Below, piece by piece: positions 8,914 to 16,897 of a DNA stretch of 64,000 nt (within the stretch, counting starts at the first letter, position 1; each line of letters starts with the position of its first letter). The notes beneath the pieces are model-generated. The model saw only the letters and a list, made by a program, of their open reading frames with translations. It had not been told where the DNA came from and made no database searches. Source of the stretch: Paraburkholderia aromaticivorans (GTDB lineage Bacteria > Pseudomonadota > Gammaproteobacteria > Burkholderiales > Burkholderiaceae); assembly GCF_012689525.1 (NCBI RefSeq), contig NZ_CP051515.1, positions 1,550,001 through 1,614,000 of the forward strand, written 5' to 3'. The translations under genes were made by a program, and so were the position numbers.

Positions 8914-8943
8914 CCTTGACTCCCGGAGTTCAAGGCCTATAGT
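8914..8943 (+). promoter_or_regulatory. Sigma-70 promoter with embedded inverted repeat, probably leaderless
   Basis: TTGACT (8916-8921) and TATAGT (8938-8943) are separated by 16 bases, close to consensus. CCTTGA at 8914-8919 and TCAAGG at 8930-8935 form an inverted repeat across the -35 and spacer, well placed for repression by the ArsR-type product. The ATG of that gene is at 8951, only seven bases after the -10 hexamer, so transcription should begin at or next to the A of the start codon. No Shine-Dalgarno sequence lies at a usable distance. Confidence 0.6.
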
Positions 8944-8950
8944 TCACCAT

Positions 8951-9286
8951 ATGGCAAAGTCTCCAGTCAGTCAACTCGATCGCACGTTTTCCGCCCTCGT
9001 GGACCCCACGCGGCGGGCCATCCTCGCGCGTCTCGAGCGCGAGCCCGGTCTGTCCGTCACGGAAATCGCGCGTCCGTTGCCGCTCAAACTGCCCGCCGTC
9101 ATGAAGCACCTCGACGTGCTGAGCGACGCAGGTCTGGTGGCGCGCACGAAAAATGGCCGAACCGTTTCGGTCGAACTGGTCGCCGGTCCGATGGAAGAAG
9201 CGATGGCGTGGTTGCGACGCTACGAACGCTTCTGGTCCGCGAGTCTCGACCGGCTCGCCGATTTTGTTGAGGGGAACGACGAATGA
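8951..9286 (+). CDS. ArsR-family winged-helix regulator, 111 aa
   Basis: VDPTRRAILARLEREPGLSV and LPAVMKHLDVLSDAGLV are the typical helices of the ArsR/SmtB winged helix. No cysteine or histidine metal-site cluster is visible, so it is of the non-metal kind usually paired with SRPBCC proteins. Its stop overlaps the start of the AHSA1 gene (ATGA at 9283-9286), so the two are coupled. It probably represses its own operon through the inverted repeat at 8914-8935. The message is predicted to be leaderless. Confidence 0.9.
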   Translation: MAKSPVSQLDRTFSALVDPTRRAILARLEREPGLSVTEIARPLPLKLPAVMKHLDVLSDAGLVARTKNGRTVSVELVAGPMEEAMAWLRRYERFWSASLDRLADFVEGNDE

Positions 9287-9732
9287 ACGAAAAGCCCAGC
9301 CTGACCATCATTCGGCGCATCAAGGCGCCGCCTGCAAGAGTCTATGCAGCATGGACGCGGCCCGAACTGATGGCGCGTTGGTGGGGACCGGACGCCGGGC
9401 CAGTGCTGAGCGCCGAAGCCGATCCGCGCGTGGGCGGCCGCTTTCGCGTGGTGTTTCAGACGCTGGATGGCGAAACGCACGACTGCCGCGGCGAGTACCA
9501 GGAAGTCGAAGCGGACCGCAAGCTCGTCTTCACGTGGGAGTGGGTCACGCTGCCCGAGCGCCGGTCGCTCGTGACGATCCGGTTTCGTCCGGTCGAAGAG
9601 GGCACCGAACTGTATTTCACTCACGCGCAGTTCTTCGATGAGGCCGCGCGCGATGGTCATCAGACTGGCTGGAACGGTGCATTCGAAAAGCTGGACGCAC
9701 TGATTGCCGAGCTGGAAAACGAAGCCGGATGA
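9283..9732 (+). CDS. SRPBCC / AHSA1-domain protein, 149 aa
   Basis: The sequence starts MNEKPSLTIIRRIKAPPARVYAAWTRPELMARWWGP, the hallmark of the activator-of-Hsp90 (AHSA1) branch of the START/SRPBCC fold, and continues with GGRFRVVFQ and the C-terminal helix GWNGAFEKLDALIAEL. The fold encloses a hydrophobic ligand cavity. ArsR/AHSA1 pairs are common in proteobacteria but their ligand is unknown. Translation is coupled to the upstream ArsR gene by a four-base overlap, and a GST gene follows 39 bases later on the same strand. Confidence 0.9.
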   Translation: MNEKPSLTIIRRIKAPPARVYAAWTRPELMARWWGPDAGPVLSAEADPRVGGRFRVVFQTLDGETHDCRGEYQEVEADRKLVFTWEWVTLPERRSLVTIRFRPVEEGTELYFTHAQFFDEAARDGHQTGWNGAFEKLDALIAELENEAG

Positions 9733-9771
9733 AGCACATTCCACCGAAGTCAACGCCTACTGAGGTCGACC

Positions 9772-10410
9772 ATGAAGCTTTACTATGCTGAAACGCTGTC
9801 TCCCAGGAAAACCTGCGCATTGGCCCAATATTTAGGGTTACCAATCGACTACGCCTTTGTCGATCTGAGCAAGGGCGAGCATACCCGGCCGGACTATCTG
9901 GCGATCAATCCGAACGGCAAGGTGCCTTGTCTCGTCGACGGCGAGACGATCATCTGGGAGGCCGACGCGATCATGTGCCATCTTGCGCAGCGCGCGGAAT
10001 CGCCGCTCTGGCCGCGGGGCGCGCAGCAGCAGATCGACATCGTGCGCTGGTTCAGCTGGAATAGCCAGCATCTGCTCCGGCATGCCGGCGCGCTTTACTT
10101 CGAGTATCTGATCAAGCCGTGGGTCGGACTCGGCGAGCCCGACGCCTCGAAGGTCGCCGAAGCGCAAGGGTTTTTCCGCAAGCATGCCGCCGTGCTCAAC
10201 CAGCATCTGAAGGGACGCAAGTGGCTGCTGGGTGATGACCTGTCGGTCGCGGATTTCTCGGTCGGCATCTCGCTGCCGTACGCTAAAAGCGCGGCGATGC
10301 CGGTTGAAGAGTTTCCGGAAGTGGTGCGCTGGCACGATCAGCTGAACGCGATCGACGCATGGCGCGATCCGTTTCCCGCGCGGCAGGAGCGCGCCACGGC
10401 GAACGCCTGA
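9772..10410 (+). CDS. Glutathione S-transferase, 212 aa
   Basis: The N-terminal thioredoxin-like domain reads MKLYYAETLSPRKTCALAQYLGLP, with the cis-proline region NPNGKVPCLVDG and the glutathione-binding WEADAIMCHLA; the all-helical C-terminal domain begins near residue 85. The Ser10 position is the probable thiol-activating residue. Electrophile conjugation or a related thiol reaction is inferred from family. It lies 39 bases downstream of the ArsR/AHSA1 pair and may share its transcript; a small exported-type ORF follows 9 bases later. Confidence 0.9.
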   Translation: MKLYYAETLSPRKTCALAQYLGLPIDYAFVDLSKGEHTRPDYLAINPNGKVPCLVDGETIIWEADAIMCHLAQRAESPLWPRGAQQQIDIVRWFSWNSQHLLRHAGALYFEYLIKPWVGLGEPDASKVAEAQGFFRKHAAVLNQHLKGRKWLLGDDLSVADFSVGISLPYAKSAAMPVEEFPEVVRWHDQLNAIDAWRDPFPARQERATANA

Positions 10411-10419
10411 GGAGGAGTC

Positions 10420-10659
10420 ATGTGCTGCGCGATCGTTGCACTCACGATGACCTTGCTGGCCAGCTGGCGCAGCGTGTCGGGCTCGCTCGCCGGCCGCATC
10501 GGGCGGCTGCGCCGGATTGCGATCGCGGTCATCGCGATTGGTGCCGCGGCGGGGTCCGCCATGGCGGCGGATCAGTTTGCGGTGGCGGGTGGTGGACAGC
10601 AGTCGTCGTTGATCGGGCTGCTGGGCAGCATGCCGAATTGCGGGCACTTTATCCGCTAG
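10420..10659 (+). CDS. Small hypothetical protein with hydrophobic segments, 79 aa
   Basis: GAGGAGGAGT directly before ATG 10420 is a very strong ribosome site, and the start lies 9 bases after the GST stop. Two hydrophobic stretches (residues about 3-14 and 33-50) end in SAMA-ADQF, which resembles a signal-peptidase site; the remainder is short and Gly/Ser-rich. I do not recognise the family. The ribosome site and tight spacing support a real gene co-transcribed with the GST. Confidence 0.55.
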   Translation: MCCAIVALTMTLLASWRSVSGSLAGRIGRLRRIAIAVIAIGAAAGSAMAADQFAVAGGGQQSSLIGLLGSMPNCGHFIR

Positions 10660-10766
10660 TGCGCGTTTGATCGTCGAAGCAGGGCGGCTTGCGTGGCTTC
10701 AACGTGCTGTGTCGATTTGCCGTATCGTACAGAGTCACTGTACTGCGCGCGAATCGAGGGCACGTC

Positions 10767-11774
10767 ATGGCACTTTCGTCGAAAAACGCTGTAGGGGTTT
10801 TGGGCAGACGTCGTTTTCTGCGCACGGCTCGCAGTACCGCGATCGGCTTGTCGGCATCGCTCGCTTTGCCGCGACTGGTGACGGGCCAAACGCAAACGCC
10901 ATCGCCATCGCCCCAGTCGCAAACCGGATCCGCCACCACGCCGCTGCCACGCATGGCGCAACGCGTGATTCCCGCCACGGGCGAACGCTTGCCTGTAGTC
11001 GGCTGCGGCACCTGGCGCACCTTCGATGTCGGCAACGATCCCGCTGGCCGAGCGCAACTCGCCGACGTGCTGCGCATTCTGTTCGAAGCCGGTGGTTCGG
11101 TGATCGATTCATCGCCGATGTACGGCTCGTCGGAAGCCGTCGCCGGTGCGCTGCTCACGCAACTGAATGCGCACAACCAAGCCTTCGTCGCCACCAAGGT
11201 CTGGACCGAGGGACGCGAGGCGGGCATCGCGCAGATGGAAGAATCGCTGCGCCGCTTTCAGCAGCCGCGCATCGATCTGATGCAGGTTCACAACCTGCTC
11301 GACTGGCGCACGCAACTCGCCACGCTGCGCGACTGGAAAGCACGCGGCCGGATTCGTTACATCGGCATCACGCACTACACGTCGAGTGCCTTCGACGAAG
11401 TCGCGGCCGTCATGCGCAGCGAGAAGCCCGACTTCGTGCAGATCAACTACGCTGCGGACGACCGCGCCGCCGAAGCGCGCATCTTGCCGCTCGCGGCGGA
11501 GTTGGGCATCGGCGTCGTGATCAATCAGCCCTTCGGCGGCGGCGGGCTGCTGGCACGCGTCGGCAAAACGCCGCTGCCTGCGTGGGCAGCGGAAATCGGC
11601 TGCACGAGTTGGGCGCGGATTCTTCTGAAGTTCGTGCTCGCGCAGCCAGCGGTGACGGTCGTGATTCCCGGCACGGGGCGTCCGCAATACATGGCCGACA
11701 ACGTTCAGGCCGGTTCGGGCCCGTTGCCCGACAAGGCGATATGCGCACGAATCGTGGCAGCGGTGAATGGCTAA
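10767..11774 (+). CDS. Tat-exported aldo/keto reductase, 335 aa
   Basis: ATG 10767 gives a twin-arginine signal, RRRFLRTARS, followed by a hydrophobic core and a Thr/Pro/Ser-rich linker to about residue 55. The mature part is an aldo/keto reductase barrel: VVGCGTWRTFD, DSSPMYGSSEAVAGALL (catalytic Asp and Tyr), VATKVW (Lys), and QVHNLLDW. A periplasmic AKR is unusual because these enzymes use NADPH; Tat export would allow folding with cofactor in the cytoplasm. An in-frame ATG at 10689 would put extra residues before the Tat motif and has no ribosome site. Confidence 0.88.
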   Translation: MALSSKNAVGVLGRRRFLRTARSTAIGLSASLALPRLVTGQTQTPSPSPQSQTGSATTPLPRMAQRVIPATGERLPVVGCGTWRTFDVGNDPAGRAQLADVLRILFEAGGSVIDSSPMYGSSEAVAGALLTQLNAHNQAFVATKVWTEGREAGIAQMEESLRRFQQPRIDLMQVHNLLDWRTQLATLRDWKARGRIRYIGITHYTSSAFDEVAAVMRSEKPDFVQINYAADDRAAEARILPLAAELGIGVVINQPFGGGGLLARVGKTPLPAWAAEIGCTSWARILLKFVLAQPAVTVVIPGTGRPQYMADNVQAGSGPLPDKAICARIVAAVNG

Positions 11775-11843
11775 CCGATCGTTTGCGTATTATTCGCGCT
11801 AATTCCTTTGTGAACTTTAAGTGCTGAGGTGCCAACACGTCCT

Positions 11844-11981
11844 TATATTCTCGCTAGCCATTCGGTGCTAATGCGGGAGACCTTTTTCGCTGAAAAAAAA
11901 ATGAGAAAACCAGCTTAAGCACTCAACGCACTTGTAGTTCTGCGGCCCGCATCGAGTTGCATCGATGCGGGCCGCTGTTTT
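11844..11981 (+). ncRNA. Candidate intergenic small RNA ending at a strong terminator
   Basis: A -10-like TATATT lies at 11844-11849 and a perfect intrinsic terminator at 11942-11981, with no open frame on the plus strand between. The segment is AT-rich compared with its neighbours. The -35 region is poor, so the alternative is that this is only the long 3' untranslated region of the aldo/keto reductase. Confidence 0.25.
11942..11981 (+). terminator. Perfect 14-bp intrinsic terminator
   Basis: GCGGCCCGCATCGA (11942-11955) pairs perfectly with 11962-11975 across the six-base loop GTTGCA and is followed by TGTTTT. It is oriented for plus-strand transcription and lies 168 bases after the aldo/keto reductase stop. 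The reverse direction has no T tract. Confidence 0.85.
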
Positions 11982-12007
11982 CATGCCGCTTCATATGCCG
12001 CAACAGG

Positions 12008-12661
12008 TCACGCCGCAGCACCGGGTCGCGAGGACACCGTGTCATACCAACGCCTGAGCGAGTTCAGCTCAGCCGGCACTTGCAAGTCGATTGCTTTCGC
12101 GGCGAAGTCGATCGTCACCAGCGCGCTAATGTCGGCGACCGAGAAACGCTCGCCCGCCACGAACGCGGACTGTTTCAGGCGATCGTCGAGGTCCGCCAGA
12201 AAATGGGCGGCCCGTTGCCGGCTGCGTTCGGCGAGCGCCGCAATCTGCTCGTAGTCGTGCGGGCCGGCAATCGCGCGGCCCTTTAAACCGGGCGCGGTGT
12301 TGCGGATCGCTTCCATCACCGAGGCAAACCCCTCCTGTTCCGCGCGCCGTTCCCACATCGTGATCAGCGCTTTATCTTTCGGTGTGGTGCCGAAAAGCGG
12401 TGTGTCGGGATAGACGTCTTCAATGTAGCGCTGGATGGCGGGCACCTCGCCGATCGACGTGCCGTCTTCGAGCACCAGCGTCGGCACGACGCGCCGGGGA
12501 TTGATCGCGCGATAGGCGTCACCGTGCTGTTCGCCTTTGCCGAGGTCGACCGCCGCGAGCGTCACCGTCACGCCTTTTTCAGCGAGAAAGATGCGTACGC
12601 GCCGCGAGTTCGGCGATGCAGTGGAATGGTAAAGCGTCAATGTTTCGGTAGTCATGTTCAT
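12008..12661 (-). CDS. Glutathione S-transferase, 217 aa
   Basis: LTLYHSTASPNSRRVRIFLAEKG is a thioredoxin-like GST N-terminus with Ser at the active-site position; INPRRVVPTLVLEDG (cis-Pro) and IGEVPAIQRYIE (gamma-glutamyl binding) follow, then a helical domain. ATG 12661 has AAAGGA five bases upstream; ATG 12655 is an alternative. It lies 62 bases downstream of the SDR gene on the same strand and is probably in its operon, suggesting joint carbonyl/electrophile detoxification. Confidence 0.9.
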   Translation of the reverse strand: MNMTTETLTLYHSTASPNSRRVRIFLAEKGVTVTLAAVDLGKGEQHGDAYRAINPRRVVPTLVLEDGTSIGEVPAIQRYIEDVYPDTPLFGTTPKDKALITMWERRAEQEGFASVMEAIRNTAPGLKGRAIAGPHDYEQIAALAERSRQRAAHFLADLDDRLKQSAFVAGERFSVADISALVTIDFAAKAIDLQVPAELNSLRRWYDTVSSRPGAAA

Positions 12662-12723
12662 AGTCCTTTGAATGATGCTTCGAGGCGCGCGCTTTGCCGC
12701 GCGCCGCTGCGATCGGGCGACAT

Positions 12724-13470
12724 TCAGCCGGCGGTCTTGCCGCCGTCGACGGTCACGATCTGCCCCGTGACGAACGACGCCGCCTCCGATGCCAGGAACA
12801 CGATGGCGCGCGCCACGTCGTCCGGCTTGCCGATGCGGCCGAGCGGCACCTTCGCGGCGAGCGCGGCCTTGTTCTCCGGCGTGCCGGTGAAGCGGTCGAG
12901 CATGCCGGTGTCGGTCGGCCCCGGCGCGACGGCGTTGACCCGCACGCCGGTGGACGCCACTTCGAGCGCCGCCGACTTGGTCATGCCTTCCACCGCATGC
13001 TTGCTGCCGGCGTACACGGAAGCGAAGGCCGCGCCTTCATGACCGTAAGTCGACGAAACGTTCACCACGCTGCCGCTCTTTTGCGCCGACATCACGCGGA
13101 GTTCGTGCTTCATGCTGAGCAGCGTGCCGAGCACGTTGGTGTCGAACGTTGCGGCGTAGCTCTCGACGGTTTGACTGGTGATCGCGCCGGGCTGGCCTTC
13201 GGTGCCGGCGTTGTTCACGGCGGCGTCGATGCGGCCGAAGCGCGTGACCGTCTGGTCGACAAGGCTCGCGACTTCCTCGTCGCGGCGCACGTCGGCCTGG
13301 ATGAAGTGGGCATCCGCGCCGAGTTCGCGCAGTTCTTTTTCAAGCGCCTTGCCTTCGGCTTCGCGACGGCCGGAGACGACGAGACGGGCGCCGGTTTCGG
13401 CGAAAGCGAGGGCAGTGGCGCGGCCGATGCCGGTGAGTGCACCGGTGATCAGAATAACGGGCTGGCTCAT
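12724..13470 (-). CDS. Short-chain dehydrogenase/reductase, 248 aa
   Basis: ILITGALTGIGRATALAFAE carries the TGxxxGIG cofactor motif, NNAGTEG the structural motif, and Ser (VVNVSSTYG), Tyr and Lys (YAGSKHA) the catalytic set. The C-terminus FVTGQIVTVDGGKTAG is standard for classical SDRs. RRE at the end of strand two suggests NADP preference. AGGAG precedes the start. It heads a probable SDR-GST operon and is divergent from the metallophosphatase gene. Substrate unknown. Confidence 0.93.
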   Translation of the reverse strand: MSQPVILITGALTGIGRATALAFAETGARLVVSGRREAEGKALEKELRELGADAHFIQADVRRDEEVASLVDQTVTRFGRIDAAVNNAGTEGQPGAITSQTVESYAATFDTNVLGTLLSMKHELRVMSAQKSGSVVNVSSTYGHEGAAFASVYAGSKHAVEGMTKSAALEVASTGVRVNAVAPGPTDTGMLDRFTGTPENKAALAAKVPLGRIGKPDDVARAIVFLASEAASFVTGQIVTVDGGKTAG

Positions 13471-13852
13471 TTCAAACTCCTGAAGGGTATGTATTTGCGG
13501 TATGGGGGCGAAGCAGTTGCGGCTGTTTGAGCGGGTTGCGATCTGCTTTAAATCGTTGCCTTGAGTGCAATTTAGTGACTTCCCAGCCGGAGTAAAAAGA
13601 CTTTATAAGCTGGCGGGCATGCCTGTCAGGTATGGGGCGTGTTGGGCAACGCAAGCGTTCGGCACGGGCCGGGCGTTCGGTCGTTGCGACGTGAGGCTCT
13701 TTGCCAATCCGCCAACGCCGCAACACGATTCATCCGCCGGTTGATCGAAGCTGGAATAAAACCGACCCCGGCTCAGTCATGCCTGACGAACGACTCGCGA
13801 GGGCCGCCGGATGATCCACGGCTCGACTGCGACTCTTAATCGTGAGGTCAAC
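13471..13852. other. 382-base divergent intergenic region
   Basis: This separates the SDR start (minus) from the metallophosphatase start (plus). AT-rich blocks at about 13545-13610 suit a minus-strand promoter for the SDR. An imperfect palindrome, CATGCCTG, T, CAGGTATG, spans 13618-13634 with one mismatch and could be an operator. No gene is visible. Confidence 0.45.
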
Positions 13853-14797
13853 ATGTCGTCACATCAATCATTCGACGCGTCGCGGCGCGGCGCGCTGAAG
13901 TGTCTTGCATTCGGTGGCTTGGGCACAGTGTTCGTTCTCGCCGGCGGCATTCTCACGCCGGTGGAACTGGCACTCGCCGCCGACCAGAACTCGTCCGCCG
14001 CAAAAGGCGGTGTGCCACTTTTCCTGCAGATCAGCGACTCGCATATCGGCTTCAACAAGGAAGCCAATCCCGACGTGGCGGGCACGCTGAAACAGACCAT
14101 CGAGTACGTCAACGCGATGCCGGTCAAGCCCGCGCTGACCATCCATACCGGCGATATCACGCATCTGTCCAAGGCATCGGAGTTCGATCTGGCCGCCCAG
14201 TTGATGTCCGGTTTGAATATCACGGAGTTGCATACCGTGCCCGGCGAGCACGACGTGACGGACGGCCCCGGCACCGAATACTTCAGCCGCTTCGGCAAGG
14301 CCTCGGACAACAAGGGCTATTACAGCTTCGACCATCAGGGCGTGCATTTCGTCGGCCTCGTCAACGTGATGCATTTCAAGCCGAACGGACTGGGCGGCCT
14401 CGGCGACGAACAGATCGAGTGGCTCGAAAACGATTTGAAAGGGCGCTCGTCCAGCACGCCGATCGTCGTGTTCGCGCACATGCCGATGTGGACGATCTAC
14501 GAGCCGTGGGGCTGGGGCACCGGCGATGCGGGCCAGGCGATGAGCTATCTGAAACGCTTCGGCTCGGTAACCGTGCTGAACGGCCACATCCATCAGATCG
14601 TGTCGAAAGTGGAGGGCAACATCACTTTCCACACGGCGCGCTCGACGGCCTATCCGCAGCCGACCGCCGGCAACGGCCCCGGCCCCGGACCATTGACGGT
14701 GGCCAGCGACCAGCTCCCGAAAATGCTCGGTGTGACGAGCATCAAGATTGCGCGGCATCCGCTCAAGGCCACGCTCGACGACACGACGCTGGTTTAA
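13853..14797 (+). CDS. Tat-exported metallophosphoesterase, 314 aa, with GEHD motif
   Basis: GAGG precedes ATG 13853. The signal contains SRRGALKCLAF (twin arginine) and ends near Ala43. Calcineurin-like metal motifs follow: Asp62 and His64 (SDSHIGF), Asp101 (HTGDITH), Glu132-His133-Asp134 in PGEHD, His209 (FAHMP) and His245/His247 (NGHIH). The third motif is normally GNH[DE]; here the metal-bridging Asn is Glu132. The protein should act in the periplasm as a phosphoesterase, if active. It is followed 33 bases later by an exported cupredoxin, forming a two-gene unit. Substrate unknown. Confidence 0.85.
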   Translation: MSSHQSFDASRRGALKCLAFGGLGTVFVLAGGILTPVELALAADQNSSAAKGGVPLFLQISDSHIGFNKEANPDVAGTLKQTIEYVNAMPVKPALTIHTGDITHLSKASEFDLAAQLMSGLNITELHTVPGEHDVTDGPGTEYFSRFGKASDNKGYYSFDHQGVHFVGLVNVMHFKPNGLGGLGDEQIEWLENDLKGRSSSTPIVVFAHMPMWTIYEPWGWGTGDAGQAMSYLKRFGSVTVLNGHIHQIVSKVEGNITFHTARSTAYPQPTAGNGPGPGPLTVASDQLPKMLGVTSIKIARHPLKATLDDTTLV

Positions 14798-14830
14798 TCG
14801 TCAGTTCTTTTCTATCGCAGGAGATCAGTT

Positions 14831-15175
14831 ATGCAAACTAAAAACATTCGCCGCGTTTTGCTCGCAATGGCCGCAAGTTCGGCGTTGTTCGCGGCATCGT
14901 CCGGGTTGTCCGTGGCGCGGGCGGAGACGCCGAACGCGGTCGTCATCAAGAACTTCATGTTCTCGCCGATGGAGATGACGGTCAAAGCCGGTTCGACCGT
15001 GACCTGGAAAAATCTCGACGGCGAGCCGCACACCGTCGTGAACGACTCGGGCATGTTTCGCTCCGCCGCGCTCGACCAGAACGACACGTACCAGTTCAAG
15101 TTCGACAAACCGGGCGTGTACAAGGTGTTTTGCGGCATCCATCCGAATATGAAGGAGACCATTACCGTGCAGTGA
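14831..15175 (+). CDS. Exported cupredoxin (amicyanin/pseudoazurin-like), 114 aa
   Basis: A signal peptide ending near ARAE (residues 1-31) precedes a single plastocyanin-like domain. All four type 1 copper ligands are visible: His67 (EPHTVV), then Cys101, His104 and Met107 in CGIHPNM, giving the short C-x2-H-x2-M loop of amicyanin. AGGAG (14819-14823) precedes ATG 14831. It lies in an apparent operon with the exported metallophosphatase, so it may donate electrons to, or carry copper near, that system; the link is inference. Confidence 0.92.
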   Translation: MQTKNIRRVLLAMAASSALFAASSGLSVARAETPNAVVIKNFMFSPMEMTVKAGSTVTWKNLDGEPHTVVNDSGMFRSAALDQNDTYQFKFDKPGVYKVFCGIHPNMKETITVQ

Positions 15176-15199
15176 GCGTGAGCGTCGCAGGAGACCCAT

Positions 15200-15862
15200 C
15201 TACCGACTGCGGCGAGGGCGCTCACGCATTGCATGCAGATCGGCTGCGTGCCTTGTCTGAAGCGCCTTGAGCGCACGCAGCAGCGATTCGATGTCGAGAG
15301 ATTTGCGGTAGTCCACGTCGACGTGGACCAGGGCGGCGCTGCCGTCGCGATCGAGCAGAAACGTGGCCGGAATGGGAACCAGCCAGCGGCTTGCCTCATT
15401 GGCCGCCGGCCGCGTGTAACCCAGCCGTTCATACGTGGCGCGCAGGCGCAGCGGCAGTTCGAACGCCACGCCATAAGCGCGTGCAACCTGCAGGTCCACG
15501 TCGAGCAGATCACGCAAATGGCCGGGGGCGCGATGCACCGCGGTCGCGCACGGCGGCGCGATGGCGACGGCGCTCGCGCCGAGTGCGAGCACATCCTCGT
15601 AGCCTGCCGCGAAATCGGCCAGGCTCGACTCGGCAAACGTGCACCAGCCGCCTCTGAAAAAATGCAGCACGACCGGTCCGGCGCTCAGCAGTTCGTCGAG
15701 ACTCACGCGTCGGCCGGCGCTATCGGGTAACGTGAAAAGCGGTGCGCGCGAGCCTGCCCGCAAGGCGTTCGACGCCGCCGCGGCCGCAGCGCTGACTGCC
15801 AGTTCGGCGTCGATATCCGACTGCCGCGATGCGACACTGTCAACGGTTTGTGCGTCTGCCAT
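15200..15862 (-). CDS. Peroxiredoxin-like (AhpC/TSA) protein lacking the second Cys, 220 aa
   Basis: GGAGGG four bases before ATG 15862 decides the start (MADAQTV); an upstream in-frame ATG at 15889 has none. After an Ala-rich head (about 45 residues) comes a thioredoxin fold: APLFTLPDSAGRRVSLDELL, VLHFFRGGWCTFAESSLADF, and IPATFLLDRDG. Relatives usually have WCPYC; here only the first Cys (about residue 83) remains and the second is Ala, so any peroxidase cycle must use another thiol. It is divergent from a LysR gene that probably controls it. Confidence 0.75.
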   Translation of the reverse strand: MADAQTVDSVASRQSDIDAELAVSAAAAAASNALRAGSRAPLFTLPDSAGRRVSLDELLSAGPVVLHFFRGGWCTFAESSLADFAAGYEDVLALGASAVAIAPPCATAVHRAPGHLRDLLDVDLQVARAYGVAFELPLRLRATYERLGYTRPAANEASRWLVPIPATFLLDRDGSAALVHVDVDYRKSLDIESLLRALKALQTRHAADLHAMRERPRRSR

Positions 15863-15955
15863 GTTTCCCTCCGTGCTCTTGCGACCCATTTATTCATTCC
15901 ACTGTCCGTGCGAAAGGTGCAAAATCGGCTGCACTTATTCCACGGGAGACGCGTG

Positions 15956-16897
15956 ATGGACCGGTTGGCGGCAATCGAAATTTTCATACGCGTGGTCGAC
16001 ACCGGCTCGTTTTCGGCCGCCGCGCGCCATTTCGATGTCGGCCAGCCGGCGGTGTCGAAAGCAATCGCGCAACTCGAGGAGTGGCTCGGCGTCAAGCTCC
16101 TGCTTCGCACCACGCGCACCCTCACGCCGACCGAAGCCGGCACCAGCTTCTACCAGCGCGCGAAACGCGCGGTGGAGGAAACCGACGAAGCCGTCATTGC
16201 CGCGCGCGGCTCGGCGGCCGGTCTCTCGGGCAAACTGCGGGTGTCGGCGGCGGTGTGTTTCGCGCGGCTGCATATCGTGCCGCGTCTGCCGGCGTTTCTC
16301 GACGACCATCCGAACCTCGAACTCGAACTGGTCCTCGACGACCGGAATATCGACCTCGTCGAGGAAGGTATCGACGTCGCCTTGCGCATGGGCGTGCTCG
16401 CCGATTCCAATATGACCGCGCGCCGCATTGCCGAGGCACGCCGCCGCGTGATCGCCACGCCGGCGTACTTCAGCCGCCACGGCATTCCCGCAGCGCCGGC
16501 CGATCTGCTCGCGCACAAGTGCCTGATCTACACGCGCGACGGCGGCGGCGAAGACTGGAAGTTCCGCAAGGAAACCGCGGAAGTCTCGGTGCGCATGCAA
16601 GGGCGGCTCAGGATCACCGCGACCGAAGGCCTGCGCGCGGCCGTCTTCGCCGACATGGGTGTTGCCGTCGCCTCCGAATGGGCCTTTACGCCGGAACTGA
16701 AGTCGGGCGCGGTGGTGTCGGTCATGGACGACTGGATGCTGCCCACCATCAGTCTGTCGGCCGTCTATCCGACCGGACGCCTCGCGAGCACCAAGGCCAG
16801 GCAGTTCACCGCGTTCGTGGAAAACTGCCTGGCCGACGAAGCCGCTCCCGCTTCACGCGTGGCGAACCCGGCGCTCGAATCCGCGCGGCCAGTCTAG
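15956..16897 (+). CDS. LysR-family transcriptional regulator, 313 aa
   Basis: MDRLAAIEIFIRVVDTGSFSAAARHFDVGQPAVSKAI is the LysR HTH, and the effector domain has the LELELVLDDRNIDLVEEGIDVALRMG pattern. ATG 15956 follows CGGGAGACGCGTG; longer in-frame starts upstream run through the divergent promoter. It overlaps convergently by four bases with the MDR gene and is divergent from the peroxiredoxin-like gene. Likely targets are that gene and possibly the OYE/MDR operon. Confidence 0.9.
   Translation: MDRLAAIEIFIRVVDTGSFSAAARHFDVGQPAVSKAIAQLEEWLGVKLLLRTTRTLTPTEAGTSFYQRAKRAVEETDEAVIAARGSAAGLSGKLRVSAAVCFARLHIVPRLPAFLDDHPNLELELVLDDRNIDLVEEGIDVALRMGVLADSNMTARRIAEARRRVIATPAYFSRHGIPAAPADLLAHKCLIYTRDGGGEDWKFRKETAEVSVRMQGRLRITATEGLRAAVFADMGVAVASEWAFTPELKSGAVVSVMDDWMLPTISLSAVYPTGRLASTKARQFTAFVENCLADEAAPASRVANPALESARPV

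Noticed and set aside
8914..8935. MerR-type operator before the ArsR gene
   Set aside because: MerR promoters have a 19-20 base spacer; here it is 16, and the adjacent regulator is ArsR-type.
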